From: Propionibacteriaceae bacterium UBA6238
GTDB taxonomy: Bacteria; Actinomycetota; Actinomycetes; Propionibacteriales; Propionibacteriaceae
Reading direction: 5' to 3'
Length of the DNA: 23,620 nucleotides
Assembly: GCA_002441465.1 (NCBI GenBank)
Contig: DJWE01000017.1
Span: 524-24,143 of the forward strand
The position numbers were made by a program, and so were the translations under genes. The notes under the pieces are model-generated. The model ran no database searches and was not told the origin of the DNA. It saw only the letters and a list, made by a program, of their open reading frames with translations. The first letter of the stretch is position 1. The number at the start of each line of letters is the position of its first letter. Below are positions 8,361 through 14,508 of this stretch, in pieces.

Positions 8361-9557
8361 ATGGCACTCCCGGTGCTGGACGCAACCGAACAACGCATCA
8401 TCGGCAGCCTGCTTGAGAAGCAGCGCACCGTTCCCGCGAGCTATCCGCTCAGCCTGAACGCGCTGCGGCTCGCCTGCAACCAGACCTCCAGCCGCGACCC
8501 CGTGATGGACCTCTCCGAACGAGACCTCCAGGACGCGGCCCGGGCACTGAAGGACCGCGGCCTGCTGCGGCTGGTCTGGGCGGGCGCCGGCTCGCGGGTG
8601 GTGAAGTACCACCAACTGCTCGACGAGGTGCTCGAACCGCCCGAGGACGAACGCGCGCTGCTCACCGTCCTACTCCTGCGCGGGGCACAGTCGGCCGGTG
8701 AACTGAAGACCCGCACCGAGCGCCTGCACCCGTTCGCGGACAAGGAGGCGGTCGAGACCTGCCTGGCCCGGATGGCCGCCGCGCCCGACCCGCTGGTCCG
8801 CCAGGCCCAGGTACAGCGCGGACGGGACACTCGCTGGATCCACCTGCTCGGACCGGTGCCCCTGGCCGACCAGCTCGCCGGCCCTGCCGCGGACCTCGAC
8901 ATCGTCCTCGCCGACGGCCCGCAGGCCAGGGACGCCAAAGTCGTGGCGGCCTACGATGCCGTCGCCCCGGCCTACGCCGAGCGATTCGGCGACGAACTGA
9001 TCACGAAGCCGTTCGACGTGTGGCTTCTGGAGCACATCGCCGAACTCAACCAAGGTCCGATCATGGACCTCGGCTGTGGGCCCGGCCAGATCGCAGCCTT
9101 CCTCGCCGACACCGGCGCTGAGGTGCACGGCCTGGACGCGTCCGCCGCGATGATCGAACAGGCCAAGGCGGCCTATCCGGATCTGGACTTCGCGGTAGGC
9201 CGGTTCCACCAACTGCTCCGCCCGCGCGACGCGGCCGCGTGGGGCACGATCCTGGCCTGGTACAGCTTCGTGCACCTGGCGCCGTCGGAGGTGGCGCCGA
9301 TGCTGCGCTCGGTCGTGGCGACGCTGCGTCCTGGTGGCCTGCTCGCCGTGGCGGTGCACACCGGCGGCGAAGTGGAGCACGTCGAGGAGTTCCTCGGCGT
9401 CCCGGTCGATCTCGACTACGTGTTCCACACCCGCGACCACGTGCTCGCAGCCGTGGCCGAAGCGGGGCTCACGGTGGTCGAGTGGTACGAGCGGGCACCG
9501 GTGCCCGAGGAAGCGCAGACCAACCGCCTGTACGTGGTGGCCCGCCGCCCCGAATAG
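8361..9557 (+). CDS. YceH (DUF480) double winged-helix protein fused to a SAM-dependent methyltransferase
   Basis: The 398-residue product has two clear parts. Residues about 1-165 match the YceH/DUF480 family, with the hallmark EKQ-T-P-YPLSLNALRLACNQ-SRDPV near the N-terminus and a second winged helix ending at RWIHLLGP. Residues about 190-395 form a class I methyltransferase. Motif I is DLGCGPG at 236-242, followed by the acidic end of strand 2 (VHGLDAS) and the family pattern Y(D/N)-VAP-YA-RF before it. The substrate is not known. YceH alone is a small DNA-binding-like protein of unknown role. The start is the ATG at 8361, since the YceH similarity begins there; a longer frame begins at 8331. 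Its stop is 4 bp from the convergent ygfZ stop. Confidence 0.88.
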   Translation: MALPVLDATEQRIIGSLLEKQRTVPASYPLSLNALRLACNQTSSRDPVMDLSERDLQDAARALKDRGLLRLVWAGAGSRVVKYHQLLDEVLEPPEDERALLTVLLLRGAQSAGELKTRTERLHPFADKEAVETCLARMAAAPDPLVRQAQVQRGRDTRWIHLLGPVPLADQLAGPAADLDIVLADGPQARDAKVVAAYDAVAPAYAERFGDELITKPFDVWLLEHIAELNQGPIMDLGCGPGQIAAFLADTGAEVHGLDASAAMIEQAKAAYPDLDFAVGRFHQLLRPRDAAAWGTILAWYSFVHLAPSEVAPMLRSVVATLRPGGLLAVAVHTGGEVEHVEEFLGVPVDLDYVFHTRDHVLAAVAEAGLTVVEWYERAPVPEEAQTNRLYVVARRPE

Positions 9558-9561
9558 GCCG

Positions 9562-10494
9562 CTAGGCGCGTCCGACTCCCGGTTCCGGTCGCCAGTGCAG
9601 TCCGGACTCGGGGTCGACCAGCACCTCCTGAGCGACGGCGATGCCGTCGGCGAGCAGTTCGGCGTCGATGGGTACCGTCCGTTTGAGCAGGGCCAGCCCG
9701 ACAGGGCCGAGTTCGTAGTGCCGCTCGGACGTGCCCATCCGGCCCACCGGACGTCCGTCCAGCAGCACCTCGGCACCGACGGCGGGAAGACGTTCGGCAC
9801 TGCCGTCGAGGTGGAGCAGGGTGAGCCGTCGCGGCGGGCGGCCGAGGTTGTACACCCGCGCCACCGTCTCCTGGCCCGGGTAGCAGCCCTTGCGCAGGTG
9901 CACCGCAGGGCCCAGGCGGTCGTCGGCGGGATTGGCCAGCTCGTTGGGGATGGTGCGCTCGTCGGTATCGAGGAAGACCCGCGGGGTGCCGGACGCGATC
10001 CGCAGCGCCTCCATCGCCCAGATGCCGGCTCGGGTCTCACCGAGGGCGGCGTCCAGGTCGGCCCGCGGGACGATCACAGGGCCGGCGGTAGCGCCCGGGG
10101 GCAGCGCGAGCACGTGGTCGTCGACCTCGGCGATCTCGACCCGGGTGACGAAGACCATCCGGCGCAGCCATTCCAGCAGCGGCGCGAGGTGTCCCGGTTC
10201 GGTGTGGCACCACAGGGTGTGGCCGTCGTCCGTGGCGCCGAAGGCATGGGTGAGGTGGCCCTGGGCGTCCAGGATGTAGGCGAGCGTCGGTTCGCCAGGA
10301 GGCAGCGAGGCGAAGTCCTGGCTGGTGATGTCGTTCAGCCAGCGCAGCCGGTCCGCGCCGGCGATCGTGAACACGGGGCGATGAGACAGGTCGACCCCGG
10401 CCGTTCCGGCCACCAACGCCCGCTGCTCGCGGAGCGGGTCGCCGTAATGCCAGACGGCGCCGGCGTCCGGCCCCTCGGTGAACCGGACGCTCAC
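9562..10494 (-). CDS. ygfZ: Folate-binding YgfZ/GcvT-like iron-sulfur cluster assembly factor
   Basis: The 310-residue product has the GcvT-like fold and the YgfZ signature KGCYPGQE at 202-209, with the conserved Cys204. YgfZ proteins bind tetrahydrofolate and help make or maintain certain [4Fe-4S] enzymes in the cytoplasm. The N-terminal SHRPVFTIAGADRLRWLNDITSQ stretch is also typical. The start chosen is the GTG at 10494, whose GTGA overlaps the TGA of the preceding nitrobindin-like gene and which has GGAG 5 nt upstream. This makes the two genes translationally coupled. A longer reading to 10515 lies inside the upstream gene. The 3' end meets the convergent methyltransferase gene after 4 bp. 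Confidence 0.92.
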   Translation of the reverse strand: MSVRFTEGPDAGAVWHYGDPLREQRALVAGTAGVDLSHRPVFTIAGADRLRWLNDITSQDFASLPPGEPTLAYILDAQGHLTHAFGATDDGHTLWCHTEPGHLAPLLEWLRRMVFVTRVEIAEVDDHVLALPPGATAGPVIVPRADLDAALGETRAGIWAMEALRIASGTPRVFLDTDERTIPNELANPADDRLGPAVHLRKGCYPGQETVARVYNLGRPPRRLTLLHLDGSAERLPAVGAEVLLDGRPVGRMGTSERHYELGPVGLALLKRTVPIDAELLADGIAVAQEVLVDPESGLHWRPEPGVGRA

Positions 10495-10988
10495 CGTCGC
10501 TCCAGCTGGGCCCACAAGTAGGGCTGCAGGTCATGTTCCTCGGTGGCCCGATCGAAGGAGAAGAGCAGTCGGCCCTCGACGTTGCCGTACAGCCTCCGGC
10601 CCGCGGTGTAGGCGACCTTGGCGTCCCTGGTTCGCGCGACCGCGTCCGTGATCAGGTCGAGCCGGCCGGGCTGGACCTTGCCGAACCAGATCTCCGCGAA
10701 GCCGTCCGGGCTGCACATCACCACGTCCACCGTGCCGTCGGCCAGCGGACGCCAGAAGCCGGTCTCCATGAACAGCGGCTTGGTGGGAGCGCCCTCGGCG
10801 TCGGTCTCGAAGGCCTGGCACAGGTAGTGCAGGTAGTCCTCGCCGTTGTCGGCGAAGTCGACCTGCAACGCGTAGCTGTGCTTCTCCAGCCCGGGCCACT
10901 GCCGGTATCCGGTGCCCTCCCAGCGTCCCCGCAGCCAGGCCAACCCCACCAAGGCAGGGTTCAGGTCGGACGGGATCTCGAAAGCCAT
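10491..10988 (-). CDS. Ferric nitrobindin-like protein (FABP/DUF1794 family)
   Basis: The 165-residue product is a single beta-barrel of the nitrobindin family. It has LRGRWEGTGYRQWPG near the N-terminus (the GxWxGxG signature), TGFWRP in the middle and DLQPYLWAQLERR at the C-terminus. In heme-binding nitrobindins such as M. tuberculosis Rv2717c, the position next to the C-terminal Leu is the axial His. Here it is Tyr (PYL instead of a His-containing motif), as in Streptomyces relatives, so heme binding and peroxynitrite isomerase activity should not be assumed. The ATG at 10988 follows AGGGGAGTGAG. The gene lies between a 37-aa membrane peptide (1 bp apart) and ygfZ (4-bp overlap). The ligand is unknown. 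Confidence 0.87.
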   Translation of the reverse strand: MAFEIPSDLNPALVGLAWLRGRWEGTGYRQWPGLEKHSYALQVDFADNGEDYLHYLCQAFETDAEGAPTKPLFMETGFWRPLADGTVDVVMCSPDGFAEIWFGKVQPGRLDLITDAVARTRDAKVAYTAGRRLYGNVEGRLLFSFDRATEEHDLQPYLWAQLERR

Positions 10989-10989
10989 C

Positions 10990-11103
10990 TCACTCCCCTC
11001 GTCTGCCGCGCAGCAGCGCCACGATGCCGAGCCCGGCGAGCACGGCAAGCACCAGGCAGGCGGTGAACACCACCACGCCGGTCACCGAGAGCGGAGTCAG
11101 CAC
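10990..11103 (-). CDS. 37-residue single-pass membrane peptide
   Basis: GTG at 11103 to TGA at 10992-10990 encodes 37 residues. About 25 are a continuous hydrophobic helix (from VTGVVVF to GIVALL), followed by the positively charged tail RGRRGE, so the C-terminus should face the cytoplasm. The stop is separated by one base from the ATG of the nitrobindin-like gene, and the last codons contain that gene's ribosome-binding site. TATGCT stands 6 nt before the GTG, consistent with a leaderless message. No homologue can be named. A non-translated leader that happens to be open is the alternative, but the composition, the tail and the tight coupling favour a real gene. Confidence 0.62.
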   Translation of the reverse strand: MLTPLSVTGVVVFTACLVLAVLAGLGIVALLRGRRGE

Positions 11104-11109
11104 CTGTCG

Positions 11110-11115
11110 AGCATA
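11110..11115 (-). promoter_or_regulatory. Leaderless-type -10 box of the membrane peptide-nitrobindin-ygfZ operon
   Basis: TATGCT on the minus strand is a good match to the actinobacterial -10 and is followed by 6 nt and the GTG at 11103. There is no Shine-Dalgarno in between. No clear -35. Confidence 0.55.
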
Positions 11116-11212
11116 ACCGGACCGGGCCGACGCCCATTCCCGCCGAAGACGTGCCTCCCGCGCGCACACCCTGGCGTCGCTCGAGGATCCACAACGGTGG
11201 CCGGCGCGGTTC

Positions 11213-11221
11213 TTGTCCACA
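11213..11221 (+). other. Isolated DnaA-box-like sequence
   Basis: TTGTCCACA matches the high-GC form of the DnaA box (TTATCCACA) and lies within a small palindrome TGTCC-aca-GGACA upstream of the AbiEi-like gene. It is a single copy with no dnaA, dnaN or AT-rich region nearby, so it is not an origin. It may be chance or an operator. Confidence 0.25.
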
Positions 11222-11260
11222 GGACACCACGCGCCCTGACCGGATCGGGAGCGGGCTGCA

Positions 11261-11266
11261 GAGGAT
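11261..11266 (+). promoter_or_regulatory. Weak leaderless-type -10 candidate of the AbiEi-like gene
   Basis: GAGGAT lies 6 nt before the ATG at 11273. It keeps the A and final T of TAnnnT but lacks the first T. The placement, identical to that of other genes in the window, is the main reason to list it. Confidence 0.25.
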
Positions 11267-11272
11267 GCTGGC

Positions 11273-11356
11273 ATGCGCACTCCCGTCCCGTGGTTGCTGC
11301 CCACCCGACCCGCTAGCGCGGCGTCCCTGCGTGCGAGCGGCGTCTCGCGGCGATGA
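11273..11356 (+). pseudogene. N-terminal piece of the AbiEi-like gene, in a different frame
   Basis: ATG at 11273 opens 27 codons ending ASLRASGVSRR, then TGA at 11354-11356. These residues look like the missing first helices of the winged-helix AbiEi-type domain whose continuation starts MIETQLRRGDLLRLRRGVY in the -1 frame at 11353. The two ORFs overlap by ATGA. Either one base has been lost here, or the gene is read as two coupled ORFs, or there is a frameshift in translation. No classical slippery heptamer is visible. Confidence 0.55.
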
Positions 11357-12228
11357 TCGAGACCCAGCTCCGTCGCGGCGACCTTCTGCGGCTTCGTCGC
11401 GGCGTCTACCTGGCCAGTTCGGCTTGGCCCGACGAGCCGGCGGCCCAGCACCTGATTCGAGCGCACGCGGAGGTGTCGGCCAATCCCATCGCGGTGCTGA
11501 GCCACCAGTCGGCGGCCCTGGCCTGGCAGCTGCCCGCTCCTGGTGCGGCGTGGCACGAGCGGCCGGTCTCAGTCACCCTCCCGGCGGGCCGCGGGTTTTC
11601 GGCGGCGCGGGTCGTCGCAGAGCACCACGTCGCCGAACTGCCGGATAGCGACCTCGACACGGACTCCGACGGGTACGCCGTGACGACGCTCGCCCGAACC
11701 GCCGTCGACCTCGCGCCCGGCCTGCCCCTACCGCAGGCGCTAGTCATCCTGGACGCCTCCGCCCGCCAGCTCTGTCGTGGATTCGTAGCCCGGCCCCGAC
11801 GCAGTGACTACGCGAACCCGCGGCTGGCCGATGCCGCCCGCGCCATACTCGCGAAGACCGCGCTCGAGCGGCGGCGACCATCGCTGCGAGACGCGATCTC
11901 GCTCGCAGAACCCTGCCGGGAGTCGGCTGCGGAGTCGCTCTCGGCGGGCGAGTTCGAGCTTGCCGGTCTCCCTCGTCCGGAGTTCCAGGCGGCGCTGCGG
12001 ACTCCGGCAGGCACGTTCTTTCCCGACTGCTACTGGCGCGATGCTCACCTGATCGGCGAATGCGACGGCGCGATGAAGTACTCAGACTCTCGTGCCTACA
12101 TCCTGGAGAAGGAGCGCGAACAGGTGTTTCGCGATCTCGGCTACCGCGTGGTCCGCTGGCTGGCCTGGGAGATCATGGCTCGCCCGGAGGTCGTGGTCGA
12201 ACGAGTGAGCCGCGCGCTCGCCGGATGA
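11353..12228 (+). CDS. AbiEi-antitoxin-like winged helix with C-terminal DUF559-type nuclease-fold domain (N-terminus split)
   Basis: The 291-residue ORF starts inside a winged helix: QLRRGDLLRLRRGVYLAS is the typical wing of type IV antitoxin AbiEi-like domains. The C-terminus has PDCYWRDAHLIGECDGAMKY, then EKEREQVFRDLGYRVVRWLAWEI, the D-E-K and VVRW pattern of DUF559/Vsr-like endonuclease-fold domains common in stand-alone actinobacterial proteins. No AbiEii toxin partner is adjacent, so a toxin-antitoxin role is not supported here. The first ~27 residues of the domain lie in another frame upstream (11273-11356), so the gene may be damaged. It is flanked on its 3' side by a cluster of short repeats beginning inside its stop-codon region. 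The function is unknown. Confidence 0.72.
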   Translation: MIETQLRRGDLLRLRRGVYLASSAWPDEPAAQHLIRAHAEVSANPIAVLSHQSAALAWQLPAPGAAWHERPVSVTLPAGRGFSAARVVAEHHVAELPDSDLDTDSDGYAVTTLARTAVDLAPGLPLPQALVILDASARQLCRGFVARPRRSDYANPRLADAARAILAKTALERRRPSLRDAISLAEPCRESAAESLSAGEFELAGLPRPEFQAALRTPAGTFFPDCYWRDAHLIGECDGAMKYSDSRAYILEKEREQVFRDLGYRVVRWLAWEIMARPEVVVERVSRALAG

Positions 12229-12392
12229 AGACCGAGTTCGGAGGGTTATGCGCTCCGAGATCACCGGGGTCCGGCACCGAAACCGAGTTCGGCGGGTTAC
12301 GACCTGCGGCCGAGGCCGCATAACCCGCCGAAGTCGGCAATGTGCGCCCACCGAGGCCGGCATCGTTCCGATAACCCGAAGAACTCGGTTCC
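12227..12392. repeat. Cluster of four ~20-bp CCGAGTTCGGCGGGTTAT-type repeats
   Basis: Two copies read forward (12227-12252 and 12279-12304) and two inverted (12318-12339 and 12369-12392). Each contains a variant of CCGAGTTCGGCGGGTTAT. Copies 2 and 3 face each other and can pair over about 17 bp with one mismatch. Between them TGCGGCC and GGCCGCA form a perfect inner 7-bp stem around GA. This is a REP/BIME-like arrangement filling almost the whole gap between the AbiEi-like gene and the DUF4184 gene. No transposase is present. Confidence 0.8.
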
Positions 12393-12422
12393 TGCGACCG
12401 CATCGCCAGTTTGACCGGCTCC

Positions 12423-12428
12423 TACGGT
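12423..12428 (+). promoter_or_regulatory. Leaderless-type -10 box of the DUF4184 gene
   Basis: TACGGT is followed by 6 nt and the ATG at 12435. A GGAGG in those 6 nt is too close to the ATG to act as a normal ribosome-binding site, which supports leaderless initiation. Confidence 0.45.
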
Positions 12429-12434
12429 GGAGGC

Positions 12435-13187
12435 ATGCCGTTCACGCCCGCCCACATCGCCGCGGTGCTGCCGTTGCGCCACGGGCGGGCGCGGGCGTTT
12501 CCGTTCGCGGCGCTCGCCGCCGGCAGCATGAGCCCGGACGTGCCGTACTACGTGCCCGCGATGGCGTCCCTGGGCAGCTGGACGCACACACTGCCCGGCG
12601 TCCTCACCGTCGACGTCGTGCTCGGCCTGGCGCTGTGGGCGCTGTGGCGTTCGGTCGCGCGACCGCTGCACGACCTCGCTCCAACGTTCCTGCGCACCCG
12701 CTGGACGCCCGCGCGGGCAGTGCTCCGGTGGTGGTCGGTCGGTCTCGCGCTGGCCATCGGCGCGGCGACCCACGTCGGCTGGGACGAGTTCACCCACCCC
12801 GGACGCTTCGGCGCCACCCACCTGGCGTTCCTCGCTGCCCCCTACCCCAGCCCGCTCGGGCCGTTGCCTGGCTATCAGTACGCGCAGTACCTGAGCAGCG
12901 CGATCGGCCTGCTCGCGATCGCCTGGGTCGCCTACCGGCACCCCCGCATCGCGGTGTCCGACCGACCGGCACCCACCATCGCCCGCCTGCTGCCCTGGCT
13001 CGCCGTGGCCGCGGGCGCGCTCGGCGCCGTGGCCAGGGTCGCGACGGCTGGAGGGCCCGGCATCGGCGGCCGGGCGATGGTCTTCGCAGTCCTCACCGGC
13101 GGCATGGCCGCCGCGGGCGCCACCGTCGCGGTCACCTGCTGGGCCCACGCACTCGCGTCCCGCGGCAGTGCCTGGCAACCGGAGTGA
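12435..13187 (+). CDS. DUF4184 family integral membrane protein
   Basis: The 250-residue product begins MPFTPAHIAAVLPL, the conserved opening of DUF4184 proteins. It continues with SMSPDVPYY and, after two membrane segments, ATHVGWDEFTHPGRFG. The conserved His/Asp pairs (PAH, SPD, THxxWDxxTH) are like those of membrane-bound metal-dependent hydrolases of the YdjM type, so a zinc- or iron-dependent activity in the membrane is possible but unproven. Five to six hydrophobic helices are visible. The start is set by the family opening and by the leaderless-type box 6 nt before it. The gene lies 25 bp before dtd, which has its own promoter-like box. The role is unknown. Confidence 0.82.
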   Translation: MPFTPAHIAAVLPLRHGRARAFPFAALAAGSMSPDVPYYVPAMASLGSWTHTLPGVLTVDVVLGLALWALWRSVARPLHDLAPTFLRTRWTPARAVLRWWSVGLALAIGAATHVGWDEFTHPGRFGATHLAFLAAPYPSPLGPLPGYQYAQYLSSAIGLLAIAWVAYRHPRIAVSDRPAPTIARLLPWLAVAAGALGAVARVATAGGPGIGGRAMVFAVLTGGMAAAGATVAVTCWAHALASRGSAWQPE

Positions 13188-13200
13188 ACCCGGCCCGTGC

Positions 13201-13206
13201 TTGGAT
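13201..13206 (+). promoter_or_regulatory. Weak leaderless-type -10 candidate of dtd
   Basis: TTGGAT is followed by 6 nt and the dtd ATG at 13213. It departs from TAnnnT at the second base. The gene may instead be expressed from the upstream DUF4184 promoter. Confidence 0.3.
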
Positions 13207-13212
13207 GAGCCC

Positions 13213-13644
13213 ATGAGGGCGGTGGTGCAGCGGGTGCTGCGAGCGGACGTGACCGTCGAGGGTCAGGTGGTCGGTGCGATCCACGAACCCGGCCTGCTTG
13301 TGCTGGTCGGGGTCACCCATGGCGACACCGAGGTGGTCGCCGACCGACTGGCCGACAAGACCTGGCACCTGCGCATTCTCGACGGCGAGCGCAGCTGCGC
13401 CGAGGTGGACGCGCCACTGCTGGTGGTGAGCCAGTTCACGCTCTACGCCGACACCCGCAAGGGCCGCCGTCCGTCCTGGAGCGCCGCCGCTCCGGGGACG
13501 GTCAGCGAGCCCATCGTCGATGCCTACGTGGCTGCGCTGCGGCAGCGCGGCGCCCGGGTCGAGACGGGTCGATTCGGCGCCCACATGGAGGTGAGCCTGG
13601 TCAACGACGGCCCGCTCACCCTGGTGCTCGAACTGGACGCGTGA
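13213..13644 (+). CDS. dtd: D-aminoacyl-tRNA deacylase
   Basis: The 143-residue product is full length for DTD, the cytoplasmic enzyme that hydrolyses D-amino acids (and glycine mis-charged on tRNA-Ala) from tRNA. It starts MRAVVQRV, has the active-site motif SQFTLYAD at 73-80 followed by TRKGRRPSW, and ends with NDGPLT (Gly133-Pro134, the cis Gly-Pro element that excludes L-amino acids; most relatives have GPVT). An open frame extends upstream to 13168, but similarity starts at the ATG at 13213. It is followed by glnR after 92 bp. Confidence 0.96.
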   Translation: MRAVVQRVLRADVTVEGQVVGAIHEPGLLVLVGVTHGDTEVVADRLADKTWHLRILDGERSCAEVDAPLLVVSQFTLYADTRKGRRPSWSAAAPGTVSEPIVDAYVAALRQRGARVETGRFGAHMEVSLVNDGPLTLVLELDA

Positions 13645-13688
13645 GCGGCCCACAACGGCCATAGTTCCGACCCGCGCCCCCGAATCAC

Positions 13689-13694
13689 TAGGAT
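13689..13694 (+). promoter_or_regulatory. Candidate -10 box of glnR
   Basis: TAGGAT with TTCCGA 18 bp upstream (13665-13670) is a plausible sigma-A-type promoter. It gives a ~35-40 nt leader containing the AGGGGG ribosome-binding site of glnR. Confidence 0.45.
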
Positions 13695-13736
13695 GAGCGC
13701 TGGCCATCAGACGAGACAGCGGTTCAGGGGGTGGGC

Positions 13737-14411
13737 ATGGCGCAATTGCTGCTGGTCAGCAACGAGGTCGCCGGAGGCATCCCTGCGGAGCGTTCGCTGC
13801 CGGTATTGGCGTTGCTGTCCCACGATATCCAGGGCGTAGCCGCCGACACCCAGGCGCTCACCGAGTCGGCCCGCAGCGACCTCGTCGTCCTCGACGGACG
13901 CAGCGATCTGGCCGGCGCCCGGATGATGGCTCGACTGTTCCAGTCCTCCGGCTCGACCGTGCCGCTGCTGCTGGTGCTCACCGAGAGCGGCCTGGCCGCC
14001 GTCGCTGCAGACTGGGGATTGTCCGACGTCGTCCTGGATACGGCCGGACCGGCGGAGTTCGAGGCGCGGATCCGGTTGCTGGTCACCTCGGCGTCCAACG
14101 ACGGCCTGATCTCCTCCGGCGGGATCGTGATCGACGACCAGGCGTACTCGGTCATGCTGGACGGCGACCCGCTCGACCTCACCTACACCGAGTTCGAGCT
14201 GCTCAAGTACCTCGTCCAGCACCCCGGTCGGGTGTTCAGCCGCGAGCATCTGCTCGCCGACGTGTGGGGCTACGACTATTACGGCGGCACCCGCACCGTG
14301 GACGTCCACGTCCGTCGGTTGCGAGCCAAGCTCGGTCCGGAGCACGAATCGCTGATCGGCACGGTGCGCAACGTGGGCTACCGGTTCTCCCCGGACGTCG
14401 GCCGCCGCTGA
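13737..14411 (+). CDS. glnR: GlnR-type OmpR-family transcriptional regulator of nitrogen metabolism
   Basis: The 224-residue product has an atypical receiver domain (about 1-115) and an OmpR-type winged helix (about 125-220). The sequence runs parallel to mycobacterial and streptomycete GlnR: VLDGRSDL, then DWGLSDVVL--GPAEFEARIRLLV, then the almost invariant LDLTYTEFELLKYL, WGYDYYGGTRTVDVHVRRLRAKLGPE and LIGTVRNVGYRF. Asp53 occupies the phosphoacceptor position. In GlnR orphan regulators this Asp stabilises a dimer without phosphorylation, and most of the acidic pocket is missing here too. No sensor kinase is adjacent. GlnR controls ammonium assimilation and transport and, in some species, phosphate and carbon genes. 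ATG at 13737 follows AGGGGG. mshD comes next, the same order as Rv0818-Rv0819 in M. tuberculosis. Confidence 0.92.
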   Translation: MAQLLLVSNEVAGGIPAERSLPVLALLSHDIQGVAADTQALTESARSDLVVLDGRSDLAGARMMARLFQSSGSTVPLLLVLTESGLAAVAADWGLSDVVLDTAGPAEFEARIRLLVTSASNDGLISSGGIVIDDQAYSVMLDGDPLDLTYTEFELLKYLVQHPGRVFSREHLLADVWGYDYYGGTRTVDVHVRRLRAKLGPEHESLIGTVRNVGYRFSPDVGRR

Positions 14412-14496
14412 CCCCACACCCCGTCCGCTCACGACGGGAGTTGCCCGCAGCCGGGCCATTGCTGGACGCCGACCACCCGATCCGGCGATCCCCGTC

Positions 14497-14502
14497 TAGC
14501 CT
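14497..14502 (+). promoter_or_regulatory. Leaderless-type -10 box of mshD
   Basis: TAGCCT is followed by 6 nt and the mshD GTG at 14509, with no Shine-Dalgarno. It would drive mshD, ppk and possibly mutT1. Confidence 0.5.
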
Positions 14503-14508
14503 GACCAT

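Noticed and set aside
11213..11221. Replication origin
   Set aside because: Only one DnaA-box-like sequence, no AT-rich unwinding element and no dnaA/dnaN neighbours.
11353..12228. Type IV toxin-antitoxin system or defence island
   Set aside because: Only the AbiEi-like part is present; there is no AbiEii nucleotidyltransferase beside it and the surrounding genes are housekeeping or membrane proteins.
12227..12392. CRISPR array
   Set aside because: The units are in mixed orientation, with unequal spacing and diverging sequence, and no cas genes are near.
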